Source: Caldilineaceae bacterium bin34 | Lineage (GTDB): Bacteria > Chloroflexota > Anaerolineae > Caldilineales > Caldilineaceae | NCBI GenBank assembly: GCA_002238555.1 | Contig: MPMO01000004.1 | Span: 1 to 64,000 of the forward strand | Reading direction: 5' to 3' | DNA length: 64,000 nt | Shown here: positions 51,905-62,388 of the stretch, in pieces | How positions within the stretch are numbered: position 1 is the first letter of the stretch | Layout: every line of letters begins with the position of its first letter | Notes under the pieces: generated by a model | The model's input: only the letters and a program-made list of their open reading frames with translations | Told to the model about the DNA's origin: nothing | The model's database searches: none | Program-made: the position numbers and the translations under genes

Positions 51905-52750
51905 TCAGTATCGAACGGTGGGCAGTCCGTACTTCTCGCACCAGGTGTCGATCGGATTGTCACCACCCCGGAAATCGAACGTTTCCCGCTCCACAAACTG
52001 TTCGCCGCACAGGAACCTTTGCATCGGGGTCATTTGTGCCAGAAGTTCATCAGACTGAACCCGATAGTCCATCGGCTTGATCCAGCGGTACCCGTAGCCC
52101 ATCATCAGGGCCTTGCGCGTCCGCGCCACCTGATTGGCGGCGCCGGCATGGTAGGTCCGGTTCTCGAAGATCAGACAGTCGCCCGGATGCAACGACGGCT
52201 CGATGGCTCCGGCCGGGTCAACCCGACCTTCCGGAATCTCGATGGCCTGCGTCAACCGATTGCTGCCCGGCACCACCATCGTCACCCCTGAATTCGCCAT
52301 GCTCAGGTCCGTCAGGTAGTAGGCACACTTCACCAGCAGGCGCTGAATGCGGGCGTGTCCCATATCGTTCTGGGCCTGGAAGTAGTCCCGGTGCCAACCC
52401 GGTTCGCGGAAAGTGTCGGGTGTGCCGTCCGGATCGCCTCCCTTGTAAATCAAGTGGGACGTGACCAGATGAATGTCGGAGCCGAGCAGCTGGACCACGG
52501 TAGGCAGAACCACGGGATGATCGATCAGGTCGCGGAACACTTGGTGCTTGGCCACCGAGTTGCGGAAGCTGTCGTAGCGGCCGCTGGCCCCGGTCTGCCG
52601 CGAAACCTGGTCATCCGAGGCGATCAGGGCATCCCCGACCTCGATCAGGGCCTCGATCTGCTCGCTGTCCAGCGCATTGCGAATGATCAGATAGCCGTTG
52701 CGATCGAAAAAATCCAGGTCCTCTTGGGGAACGATGTGGGCTTCCAACAT
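51905..52750 (-). CDS. Phytanoyl-CoA dioxygenase (PhyH) family protein, ABC-operon linked
   Basis: A 281-residue Fe(II)/2-oxoglutarate oxygenase. The metal motif is PGWHRDYFQ, the distal His is in RTYHAGAANQ and the 2-oxoglutarate Arg follows in RTRKALMMGY. The N-terminal FFDRNGYLIIRNAL is typical of PhyH proteins. The ATG at 52750 has GAGGAG upstream. It lies 39 bases after a CUT1 permease gene, on the same strand, as the last gene of an SBP-permease-permease-oxygenase set. That suggests it hydroxylates the imported compound. The substrate is unknown. Confidence 0.9.
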   Translation of the reverse strand: MLEAHIVPQEDLDFFDRNGYLIIRNALDSEQIEALIEVGDALIASDDQVSRQTGASGRYDSFRNSVAKHQVFRDLIDHPVVLPTVVQLLGSDIHLVTSHLIYKGGDPDGTPDTFREPGWHRDYFQAQNDMGHARIQRLLVKCAYYLTDLSMANSGVTMVVPGSNRLTQAIEIPEGRVDPAGAIEPSLHPGDCLIFENRTYHAGAANQVARTRKALMMGYGYRWIKPMDYRVQSDELLAQMTPMQRFLCGEQFVERETFDFRGGDNPIDTWCEKYGLPTVRY

Positions 52751-52789
52751 GGCTCGATACTCCTCGCCGGATTTGCAGTGTGCTTTATG

Positions 52790-53641
52790 TCAACCTTTCA
52801 TGCCGGAGAAGGTCACGCCCTCGATCATGTACTTCTGTCCGAACGCGAACACCAGCAGCATCGGGATGATCATATAGACGGAGATGACCATCATCTTGTG
52901 CAGCGAGGTGATTTCGCCTTCGAATCCCTTTTGGGCGTTCAGGCCCAGGGCCAGCGTCCACAGCTCTTTCTTGGGTCCAAGGTAGATCAGCGGCGACAGG
53001 AAGTCGTTCCAGGCGAACTGGATGGAGAAAATGCCCACGGCCGCCAGCACCGGCTTGGAATTCGGCATGATGATGCGGGCCCAGATCCCCAGCTCCGTGC
53101 AGCCGTCCATGCGCGCGGCATCGCTCAGTTCGAGCGGGATGCCCCTAAAAAACTGCCGCATCAGGAAGATGTAGAAGGCGTTGTGTCCCAGGAGCCGGGG
53201 GATGATCAGGGGCCAGAAGGTACCCACCAGGCCAAGTTGGTCGAAAATGACGAACAGCGGGATGATTTGCACCACATGCGGCAGCATCATCGTGCTCAGG
53301 AGGACGTAGAACAGAACCTCCCTGGCCGGGAAGCCGATGCGGGCGAAGGCATATCCGGCCAGGGCGCAGATCACGACTCCGCCAATCACGGAGGTCACCA
53401 CCATGTACATCGTGTTCTGGGTATACAGAAGCAGCGGCGACTCTTCGAAAATCGTGATGTAGTTGGCCCACTGGACCGGATCCGGAATCAACTTGACTTC
53501 CCGCAGCGTAACCGTCTGCGCGGTCTTGAGGGAGGTGGAGAAGGTCCAGGCCAATGGGAACAGCATCACCGTCGAACCGACCAACAGCAACGGATAGACG
53601 AATGTCCATTTGGCTACGCGGGCGTAGAGTCCCTCAACCAT
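52790..53641 (-). CDS. CUT1-type ABC transporter permease (MalG-like)
   Basis: A 283-residue permease with six predicted membrane helices. The EAA loop is ELSDAARMDGCTELGIWAR, and the protein ends with KYMIEGVTFSGMKG, the usual MalG-type tail. It is encoded 21 bases downstream of its MalF-like partner and 39 bases before the PhyH gene. It forms half of the membrane channel fed by the SBP at 54676. Confidence 0.93.
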   Translation of the reverse strand: MVEGLYARVAKWTFVYPLLLVGSTVMLFPLAWTFSTSLKTAQTVTLREVKLIPDPVQWANYITIFEESPLLLYTQNTMYMVVTSVIGGVVICALAGYAFARIGFPAREVLFYVLLSTMMLPHVVQIIPLFVIFDQLGLVGTFWPLIIPRLLGHNAFYIFLMRQFFRGIPLELSDAARMDGCTELGIWARIIMPNSKPVLAAVGIFSIQFAWNDFLSPLIYLGPKKELWTLALGLNAQKGFEGEITSLHKMMVISVYMIIPMLLVFAFGQKYMIEGVTFSGMKG

Positions 53642-53662
53642 GCTCGCTTGCTCCGTTGCGTC

Positions 53663-54574
53663 CTACGCGTCGCCGTAGTAGACCCACCGATCCGAGGTCC
53701 TGACCATGATCACGGTGAAGAACAGGATGATCAGGAACAGCACCACCGACAGTGCGGCAGCGTAGCCCAGCCTGAAGTAGCTGAAGGCGTTGTTATAGAT
53801 GTGCAACACGTAGAAGAGGCCGGCATTCAGCGGCCCGCCTCCGGGACCCAGCAGCACATAGGCGGAGGCGAACACTTGGAATCCGCCGATGACGCCGATG
53901 ATCAGGTTGAAGAAGATGACAGGCGACAGCATCGGAATCGTGATGCGGAACAACTGGTGCCAGTAGCTCCCGCCGTCCATTTCGGCAGCCTCATACAGTT
54001 CGGACGGAATGCCTTGCAGTCCTGCCAGGAAGATCACCATCTGGGCACCGAAGCCCCAGGTGCTCATGATCACCATGGCCGGCTTGATCCACTCGGGCCG
54101 GGTCAGCCACCGAACAGGAGGCAGGTCCAGCAGGATCAGCAACTGATTGAAGATGCCGTATCGGGCATTGAACATGCCGAAGAAGATGATGGACACCGCC
54201 ACCAGCGGCACCACCGAGGGAATGTAGAAGATGGTGCGGAAGGTGCCCAGAGCGTGGATCCGCAGGTTCAGCAGCACCGCGATGGCAAAGGCCGCCAACA
54301 GCCGGATGGGCACTCCCAGGACCAGGTAGTAGACCGTGTTCCCCAACGACTTGGTGAACAACGGGTCAAGCTCGAGGATTTCGCGATAGTTTCGGATACC
54401 CAGCCAGTCGGGGGTGCTGGTGGAAACACTGTAGTCGGTGAAGGAAAGGTACAGGTTTGTAACAAACGGAATCAGGTCGAACCACAGGGCCGACAGAATC
54501 CAAGGCAGTATGAACGCGAAACCCACCCACTTGGTACGGTGATGGTAAAGATACCTCTGCATGCTTGTCAGCAT
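53663..54574 (-). CDS. CUT1-type ABC transporter permease (MalF-like)
   Basis: A 303-residue permease with an N-terminal helix at about residues 18-38 and the EAA loop ELYEAAEMDGGSYWHQLF. Two start codons (ATG at 54574 and at 54562) precede the first helix; the first is listed. It lies between its binding-protein gene (with a perfect hairpin in the gap) and the MalG-like gene. The solute is not predictable. Confidence 0.93.
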   Translation of the reverse strand: MLTSMQRYLYHHRTKWVGFAFILPWILSALWFDLIPFVTNLYLSFTDYSVSTSTPDWLGIRNYREILELDPLFTKSLGNTVYYLVLGVPIRLLAAFAIAVLLNLRIHALGTFRTIFYIPSVVPLVAVSIIFFGMFNARYGIFNQLLILLDLPPVRWLTRPEWIKPAMVIMSTWGFGAQMVIFLAGLQGIPSELYEAAEMDGGSYWHQLFRITIPMLSPVIFFNLIIGVIGGFQVFASAYVLLGPGGGPLNAGLFYVLHIYNNAFSYFRLGYAAALSVVLFLIILFFTVIMVRTSDRWVYYGDA

Positions 54575-54627
54575 GGGAACCGGGTATCCATTGGGGTGTC
54601 AGGCCGAAAGCGGGAAGGAGCCGGGTT

Positions 54628-54663
54628 GGGTAGCAGGGAGGCACCGGTGCCTCCCTGCTACCC
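54628..54663 (-). terminator. Perfect 36-bp palindrome between SBP and permease genes
   Basis: Bases 54628-54663 are an exact inverted repeat with 18-base arms and no T-run. It lies 12 bases after the SBP stop codon on the minus strand. As at 20658-20693, the position fits an mRNA-protecting or attenuating hairpin that gives more SBP than permease. Confidence 0.65.
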
Positions 54664-54675
54664 GTCGCGGAACGA

Positions 54676-56076
54676 TCAGCCGGACCAGAACTCATCGAGA
54701 ATGCGCTGGGATTCCTCGGCACCCTTGGCCAAGGCGTCGGCCGGTGAGTGCTGGCCGAAATAGGCTTCGTCGACGACAGTCCCGACCACATCGTTGATCC
54801 GGGCCTGGACCGGAGTCACGGCCACGCTCACGTCGGAAGCCAGCGACTTCAGTACCACGGACCAGTAGGGGTTGTCGTCGTAGTAGGCGGCGTTCTCGTT
54901 GCACTGGGCCACCGGCGAGGGCCTGCCCTGGTTGAACAGGAACAGGCATCCGCCCTGCTCGTGCGTGCCGAAGAACTCCAGCCACTGGTAGGCCGCGTCG
55001 GCCAGATCCTGCGGCGTGGAGGCCGGAATCACATAGCCCCACGAACCCGCCAAGCCTGCGACGCCGGCATGGCCTGCATCGGAGTTGTTGCCGTTGTAAG
55101 GCATCTGCCCGACGCCCCAGGTTGAGGTGTCCGCCCACATGTCGGGATCCGTGGCCTGCAAGTGACCGAACTGCCACACGCCCGTGAATAGGAAACCGAG
55201 CTTGTCGTTGTAGTACGGATGGTCTGCGGATGTATCGGAGGTGCCGGCAAAGAACTCGTTGGCATTGTCAATGCCACCGTTCACCTCGTTGGTGAATTCA
55301 ACCATCCATTCCAGGGTCTCGATCCCCTGCGGACTGTCGAACATAATGGTGCGGGCGTCGTCGGAGACAAACTGGCCGGCATTGCCATACAGCCATTGTC
55401 CGAACCCAACCGGTCCGCCACCAAGGTTTGCACCCATCACCGTGACTCCGAGGTCGTCCTTCTGGGTGATGGCCCTGGAGGCTTCAGTCAGTTCCTGCCA
55501 CGTGGTAACCGGAGTTTCCGGATCCAGACCGGCCTCGGCCAGAACCGTCTTGTTGTAGAAGTACTGGCCGGTATTGCCGCCACCGGTGGGTAGCGGGAAG
55601 GAGTAGAGCTGTCCCTGCCAGCGCTGGTTGTTGATTTCGCCGGAATAGAAAATCGCGTCCGGATCGATGCCCGAGGCCTGCACGTAATCGTCGATGGGGA
55701 TGAGCAGGTTCTCGTGCGCAAACTGATAGGTCTCCACCCGTTGAGTCATGATCAAGGCGGGTGGATTGTTGCTGGCCACCGCCGTTGCCGCCCGTTCCGC
55801 GCGGCCATCCCACGGCTGGACGGAGTTGTTGACCTGAACATCCGAATTCATATCATGGAAATTGGCAATCACCTCGTCCATGAGAGGTTCGCGGTGGGAA
55901 CCCCACCAATTCATGAACTCGATTTCAACGCGTTCGGCGGAGGGTGCGCCTTCCGCCATGTCCCCCTCAGCGGGTGCCGCGGCCGGGCCGGGGGCCGCAC
56001 AGGCGGCCACGGCAAGGGTGGTCGCGGACACCCCCGCTACCTTGAGGAAACTGCGACGGGTCAGTTTGCGAGCCAT
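54676..56076 (-). CDS. CUT1 ABC substrate-binding lipoprotein (Tat-type signal)
   Basis: A 466-residue family-1 extracellular binding protein. The N-terminus LTRRSFLKVAGVSATT has a twin-arginine motif, and AVAAC is the lipobox, so the protein is likely exported folded and lipid-anchored. A low-complexity Ala/Pro/Glu linker follows. Conserved features include FYNKTVLAEAGLDP and a Trp-rich ligand region. GGAG lies near the start codon. It heads the operon with two permeases and a PhyH oxygenase. The intact state contrasts with the interrupted SBP of the neighbouring system. Confidence 0.94.
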   Translation of the reverse strand: MARKLTRRSFLKVAGVSATTLAVAACAAPGPAAAPAEGDMAEGAPSAERVEIEFMNWWGSHREPLMDEVIANFHDMNSDVQVNNSVQPWDGRAERAATAVASNNPPALIMTQRVETYQFAHENLLIPIDDYVQASGIDPDAIFYSGEINNQRWQGQLYSFPLPTGGGNTGQYFYNKTVLAEAGLDPETPVTTWQELTEASRAITQKDDLGVTVMGANLGGGPVGFGQWLYGNAGQFVSDDARTIMFDSPQGIETLEWMVEFTNEVNGGIDNANEFFAGTSDTSADHPYYNDKLGFLFTGVWQFGHLQATDPDMWADTSTWGVGQMPYNGNNSDAGHAGVAGLAGSWGYVIPASTPQDLADAAYQWLEFFGTHEQGGCLFLFNQGRPSPVAQCNENAAYYDDNPYWSVVLKSLASDVSVAVTPVQARINDVVGTVVDEAYFGQHSPADALAKGAEESQRILDEFWSG

Positions 56077-56347
56077 GTTGGTTCTCCAACGTGTTTACCA
56101 TGTCTAATGCTCGTCTCCCACAACCACTAGCTCAGCCGACAACCGCAACCTTGGAGGAGGTGTCATATCCCCATCCCGCGGAGGCCGGCCTGCTACTATG
56201 GGGCGGCGCTGCCGCCCTGGCACCGAGACTTGCGGATCGTAGCACACGGTTCCCATGCGTCTGATTGGCATCCCGGCACCGTCCGGTGGCTCCAACCAAA
56301 GCCCGATTGAGGCGGTCTGAGCCCAATTTCACCAAGGGGCCGGATTG
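56077..56347. other. Divergent intergenic region (SBP gene and korA)
   Basis: Left part of a 508-base gap. No gene is supported. It should carry the promoter of the minus-strand SBP operon, but I found no -35/-10 pair that I trust for it. Confidence 0.4.
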
Positions 56348-56376
56348 TTGACTCACGTCATGCGCGACCCTACAAT
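56348..56376 (+). promoter_or_regulatory. Sigma-70-type promoter for korAB
   Basis: TTGACT at 56348-56353 and TACAAT at 56371-56376 are separated by exactly 17 bases. Each differs from consensus at one position. Transcription would start near 56383, giving a 5' leader of about 200 bases before the korA ATG at 56585. Confidence 0.6.
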
Positions 56377-56584
56377 GGCCTTACTTCAACTGGGGGCAAA
56401 CACCGTTTCCTGGTTCCGGTACAGGCCTTCCCCCTGTCTCTTCGTCCGTGGCGCAAGATTGGGTGGTCGCGCCGCTCAAGCCAGTCGAATGCCGGTGCCG
56501 TGCGCGGCCGATCGGACAATTTGAGGAACGTGTCAGGGACATGTTGAACTTCAGGACGGGTCAAGGTCATCGCCCGTTGCGTTC

Positions 56585-58414
<1,830 letters not shown>

Positions 58415-58428
58415 GCCCGGGATTCAAC

Positions 58429-59508
58429 ATGGCTAGGACACCGACCCGAATTGCGAGAGGCAGCGGGAAATCGCGCCGCCCGGCCCTCAATGGACTGGGG
58501 CTGCCGAAGACCGAATACCGCGGGCGGCCCTCCACGCTCTGCAAGGGGTGCGGACACGACAGCATCAGCCAACGGATCATCAACGTTGCCTGGGAACACA
58601 ACCTGGAGCAGCACAACGTGGTCAAGATGAGCGGGATTGGCTGCAGCAGCAAGACCCCGGCCTACTTCCTGCAGGGCAGCCATGGGTTCAACAGCGTGCA
58701 CGGACGGATGCCGTCCGTCAGCACCGGTGCGGTCGTGGCCAACCGGCAACTTGAGGTCATCGGCATCAGCGGCGACGGTGACACCGCCTCCATTGGCATT
58801 GGCCAGTTCAAGCATGCCGTGCGCCGCAATGTGCCCATGATTTACATCGTCGAGAACAACGGGGTCTACGGCCTGACCAAGGGCCAGTTCAGCGCGACTG
58901 CGGACACGGGCCAGTCCATGAAGTATCACGGGGTGAACGAACTGCCGCCCCTGGACATTTGCATTGAATCACTGGCGGCCAACGCCACGCTGGTGGCCCG
59001 CAGTTTCGCCGGTGATCCCAAACAGATCGAAAGCCTCCTTTCCATCGCGTTCCGGCATCGCGGCATTTCAGTGTTGGACATCATCAGTCCCTGCGTCACA
59101 TTCAACAACCACGACCAGTCCACCAAGAGCTACGCCTGGGGAAGGGAGAATGATCTGGTCCTAAACATCGTCGACCTGGTGCCTCCGGCCGAGGAAATCC
59201 GGATCGGCGACTACGAGTCGGAAGTCGGTATCGAGATGCATGACGGCAGCTACATTGTCCTCAAGAAGGTTGGAGAGGACCACGACCCGACCGACAAGCG
59301 CGCTGCCGAGGATCTGCTTGAGTCCGCCCGCGAAGAACAGAAGTTCATCACTGGCTTGATTTATGTCAACGAAAATCAGGAAGACCTGATCGAGATGCTG
59401 GACTTGACCGACACCCCACTGTCGCACCTGCCGGACCACAAGCTGCGCCCGTCCCCGTCAGCGCTGAACGCCATCAACGACCGATACGCGCCGCTTGGTG
59501 CGGACTAG
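58429..59508 (+). CDS. korB: 2-oxoacid:ferredoxin oxidoreductase, beta subunit
   Basis: A 359-residue ThDP-binding beta subunit. It opens with the CKGCGHDSI motif, has MSGIGCSSKTP, and the ThDP/Mg signature GDGDTASIGIGQF to NNGVYGLTKGQ. No ferredoxin-type four-cysteine cluster is added, as in KorB enzymes. The ATG at 58429 precedes the conserved region by about 37 residues. With the korA product it forms the complete catalytic unit; ferredoxin is the expected acceptor. It ends near the convergent plsC-type gene. Confidence 0.93.
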   Translation: MARTPTRIARGSGKSRRPALNGLGLPKTEYRGRPSTLCKGCGHDSISQRIINVAWEHNLEQHNVVKMSGIGCSSKTPAYFLQGSHGFNSVHGRMPSVSTGAVVANRQLEVIGISGDGDTASIGIGQFKHAVRRNVPMIYIVENNGVYGLTKGQFSATADTGQSMKYHGVNELPPLDICIESLAANATLVARSFAGDPKQIESLLSIAFRHRGISVLDIISPCVTFNNHDQSTKSYAWGRENDLVLNIVDLVPPAEEIRIGDYESEVGIEMHDGSYIVLKKVGEDHDPTDKRAAEDLLESAREEQKFITGLIYVNENQEDLIEMLDLTDTPLSHLPDHKLRPSPSALNAINDRYAPLGAD

Positions 59509-59703
59509 GAACAGTCCAAGCGGTTGAGGCAATTCGAGACCGGACCGGCTCCGGCCAGAAATTGCGGAGTTTGCCGTCCCCGACCTGCCCGGGGAGAACC
59601 GGCCGTAGACAACGCACACACGCGCGCAGCAGGCGGTCGATCAACTGTCCGCCGATGATTACCGTGCGTGCCGCCGGCCGGCGGTGCCGTCGCCACCCGG
59701 AGT

Positions 59704-60381
59704 TTAGGCGTACAGGCCTCGCATCTCGGGCGGCAACATCTCGGCGATCGCCTTCATCATGCGCGTCGTCAGTTCCTGCGCGTGGGAATAGGCGTCATCG
59801 ATGTCTCGGGTATGTGCCGTGGCGTCCTCGATCTGAATGGGCACCCCGTAGCGGACCAACACCCGATCACGGTGCCACCGGCGCGTGCGGCGCTTGTGAT
59901 CGATGTCGCGCGCCCCGATGATGGCAACCGGCACGATGGGGGCCTGGGCCTTCATGGCCAGCCGCACAACTCCGGTCTTGCCTTCGCTCAGGGCCGGAAA
60001 CCGCTTTCCTTCGGGAAACATGCCCAGCATGCAGCCGTCGCGCAGGAGCTTCAAGGCGTGGGCTATGGCTTTCCTGTCGCTCTTGCCGCGACGCACCGGA
60101 AAGACTCCGGCCCTCCGGAAAAACTCGGAAACAATCGGATTTTTCTCGAACAGTTCCTGTTTCGCCATGAAGAAAATCTGCCGAGGGCTGCTGCACCCCA
60201 GGATCACGATGTCGTGTCCCGACGTGTGGTTTGATGCAAGGACGACCGGACCGTGCAGGGGCACGTGCTCCTTCCCCTCCACGGTGATCCGGTAAAACAG
60301 ATTGTGGTAAAGGCTGAGGGTGATGTACGCGAGTTTCCAGGTAAACGATGAATTCCGCGGCAGGAATGACAGGCGCAGCAT
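59704..60381 (-). CDS. 1-acyl-sn-glycerol-3-phosphate acyltransferase family (PlsC-like) protein
   Basis: A 225-residue membrane-associated acyltransferase that makes phosphatidic acid or a related lipid. The catalytic block is SNHTSGHDIV (an NHxxxxD variant with one extra spacing residue before Asp), with FPEGKR as the second motif and PIVPVAIIGA as the last. A short hydrophobic N-terminal region precedes the catalytic block. The ATG at 60381 is used; an in-frame upstream extension has no family similarity. It is convergent with korB. Confidence 0.88.
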   Translation of the reverse strand: MLRLSFLPRNSSFTWKLAYITLSLYHNLFYRITVEGKEHVPLHGPVVLASNHTSGHDIVILGCSSPRQIFFMAKQELFEKNPIVSEFFRRAGVFPVRRGKSDRKAIAHALKLLRDGCMLGMFPEGKRFPALSEGKTGVVRLAMKAQAPIVPVAIIGARDIDHKRRTRRWHRDRVLVRYGVPIQIEDATAHTRDIDDAYSHAQELTTRMMKAIAEMLPPEMRGLYA

Positions 60382-60743
60382 GATGCGGAGGGATGTCTCT
60401 CCGTCCCTTCTCTCGACAATCAGTACCAACCCGCCGGCAACAGTCCGCGGAACGGGCACATGGATGCGGACCGGTTGGACACACGAATCGATTCTAGCAT
60501 AGCGGCCCCCTAAAAAATCGTTGTTCCAAATGGCCTGGCCCGGGCCATGATTCCCTGTCCGCACACGCCTCAGGGCGATCCCCAAACCGGACGAGGGGCG
60601 GCTCCCGCACCACTGGAACGACCCGTCCTGAAACCAAGCCCTCAACCCAGGATGTGCAACTCTACAGTTTGATACATAATGCACAAACAGAATCCTATTT
60701 GAAGTCGCCTCTGACCCTTATCCTTGCTATTCCTCTCGGCACA
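60382..60743. other. Divergent region between plsC-like gene and amt
   Basis: No gene is supported. From about 60660 onwards the sequence becomes much more AT-rich than the rest of the window, as expected for the amt control region. Confidence 0.5.
60491..60499 (-). promoter_or_regulatory. Possible extended -10 promoter of the plsC-like gene
   Basis: The minus strand reads TGCTAGAAT, an extended -10 element with TAGAAT one base off consensus. It is about 110 bases upstream of the ATG. No clear -35 box was found. Confidence 0.35.
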
Positions 60744-60759
60744 CACAATGATCATTGTG
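60744..60759. promoter_or_regulatory. 16-bp perfect palindrome upstream of amt
   Basis: CACAATGATCATTGTG is a perfect palindrome inside an AT-rich block, 115 bases upstream of the amt start codon. GTGCA/TGCAC elements recur on both sides (near 60676, 60757 and 60805). This is a likely operator for a nitrogen or global regulator; which one cannot be said. Confidence 0.45.
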
Positions 60760-60874
60760 CACTATTAACATTGATATGCTATGCATATTGACGAAGACTG
60801 TGCAACATAGCCTAACTAGACTTGCTCCATCGTTCTTCCAGACGAGCATCCATCCGGGAGGATCCAGGAGACTC

Positions 60875-62221
60875 ATGAACGCACCCTTGTTGAAGCGCCT
60901 ACCCTTGATGCTGCTGATTGCAGTGTCCCTGTTGGCAGCCATTGGCAGTTCCGCCCTGGCAGCCGGCGATCCGACCGGCGAGATTCTGATGGCTCAAGCC
61001 GAGGATCCGGCCGGGGAGGCGTTGACTTTCGTGTGGCTGACCATTGCAGCCGTGTTGGTTTTCTTCATGCAGGCCGGATTCGGTCTGGTCGAGTCCGGAT
61101 TTGCTCAGGCCAAGAACACGGTCAACATCTGGTCCAAGAACTACATGGATCTCTGCATCGGCGGCCTGGCCTACTTCTTCTTCGGCTACGGCGTGATGTA
61201 CGGGACGGACATCGCAGGTTTCATCGGCAGCGACGGGTTCCTGTTGCTGGGCGACTACTACGATGTCAGCCATGCCCGCGATTGGTTCTTCCAAATGGTG
61301 TTCGCCGCCACCGCTGCGACCATCGTCTCCGGCGCCATGTCCGAGCGAACGCGCATTACCGCCTACATGGCGTACAGTTTCATCCTCAGCGGCATCGTCT
61401 ATCCCCTCAGCGGCCATTGGGTCTGGGGCGGCGGCTGGCTGGCCAACATGGGTTTCCATGACTTCGCCGGCTCTGGCGTCGTGCACATGATTGGCGGCTT
61501 TGTCGGCCTGGTCGGCGCCAAAATGGTTGGTCCCCGCATCGGCAAGTTCAACGAGGACGGTACCCCCAACCACATGCCGCCCCACAACGCGACCTACATC
61601 GTGCTGGGCGGCCTCATTCTGTTCCTGGGATGGTTCGGCTTCAATGCAGGTTCCACCCTCAGCGGGACCGACCTGCGACTCAGCGTGATCGCGGTGAACA
61701 CCATGCTGGCGGCGCTGGCCGGAACCACCGTGTACGTCTACATCGTCCTGATTCGGACCGGCAAGATCAGCCTGACGGGCGCGGTCAACGGTTCCCTGGC
61801 AGGGCTTGTCGCCATCACCGCCCCGTGCGCCGTGGTGGCTCCGTGGTCCGCCTTGGTCATCGGAGGCCTGGCTGCCGTGGTCCTGATGTTCAGTGAGCGG
61901 TTTGTCGAGTACGTGCTCAAGGTGGACGACCCCGTCGGTGCCGTATCGGTCCACGGAACGGTCGGACTGTTCGGCGTGCTGATGGTGGGTGTGTTTGCCG
62001 ACGGTACCTACGGCGGCGTCTCCGGTCTGATTGCAGGCAATGCCGGACAATTCGTGACCCAGCTCATCGGCGGCCTGGTGCTCCTGGCCTGGGCCCTCGT
62101 GGGCGGCGGCATTATGTTTGCCTTGATCAAGGTCGGCATGGGCCTGCGGGCGTCCGACGAAGAACAGATTGCCGGTCTGGACGAACACGAGCACGGCATG
62201 GCTGCCTACCAGCTCAACTGA
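60875..62221 (+). CDS. amt: Ammonium transporter
   Basis: A 448-residue Amt/Mep/Rh channel. A signal-peptide-like N-terminus (residues 1-30) precedes about eleven membrane helices. Signature elements are FFMQAGFGLVESGFA, the GSGVVHMIGG and VSVHGTVG segments with the paired pore histidines, and the PHNATYIVLGG and GWFGFNAGS motifs. It takes up ammonium. The ATG at 60875 has AGGAG five bases upstream. No glnK/glnB gene is adjacent, which is unusual for amt. A strong terminator follows. Confidence 0.96.
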   Translation: MNAPLLKRLPLMLLIAVSLLAAIGSSALAAGDPTGEILMAQAEDPAGEALTFVWLTIAAVLVFFMQAGFGLVESGFAQAKNTVNIWSKNYMDLCIGGLAYFFFGYGVMYGTDIAGFIGSDGFLLLGDYYDVSHARDWFFQMVFAATAATIVSGAMSERTRITAYMAYSFILSGIVYPLSGHWVWGGGWLANMGFHDFAGSGVVHMIGGFVGLVGAKMVGPRIGKFNEDGTPNHMPPHNATYIVLGGLILFLGWFGFNAGSTLSGTDLRLSVIAVNTMLAALAGTTVYVYIVLIRTGKISLTGAVNGSLAGLVAITAPCAVVAPWSALVIGGLAAVVLMFSERFVEYVLKVDDPVGAVSVHGTVGLFGVLMVGVFADGTYGGVSGLIAGNAGQFVTQLIGGLVLLAWALVGGGIMFALIKVGMGLRASDEEQIAGLDEHEHGMAAYQLN

Positions 62222-62239
62222 GTGGCGCTGTGGGACAAA

Positions 62240-62261
62240 CCTTCTCCCGAGTGGGAGAAGG
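62240..62261 (+). repeat. Small hairpin after amt
   Basis: Nine-base arms (CCTTCTCCC and GGGAGAAGG) enclose a four-base loop, 19 bases after the amt stop. It lies just before the stronger terminator palindrome and may serve as a first stem of the same transcript end. Confidence 0.5.
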
Positions 62262-62275
62262 AAGTGGATTGGTCA

Positions 62276-62319
62276 AGCCGGCCGCAACGACCCGGGTCGT
62301 TGCGGCCGGCTTTAGTTTT
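62276..62319 (+). terminator. Strong intrinsic terminator of amt
   Basis: A perfect 36-base palindrome (62276-62311, 18-base GC-rich arms) is followed by TTAGTTTT on the plus strand. It is the clearest rho-independent terminator in the window and separates amt from the next gene. Confidence 0.85.
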
Positions 62320-62388
62320 GCCTGCGCCTGCACTCCCGTAGAATGGGGTCTCTCCCATTCAGGCTGATCCACTGAGGAGCAACATCCC

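Noticed and set aside
52355..54763. 802-codon plus-strand frame opposite the PhyH and permease genes
   Set aside because: His/Asp/Gln-rich antisense translation of membrane-protein genes; no family signal.
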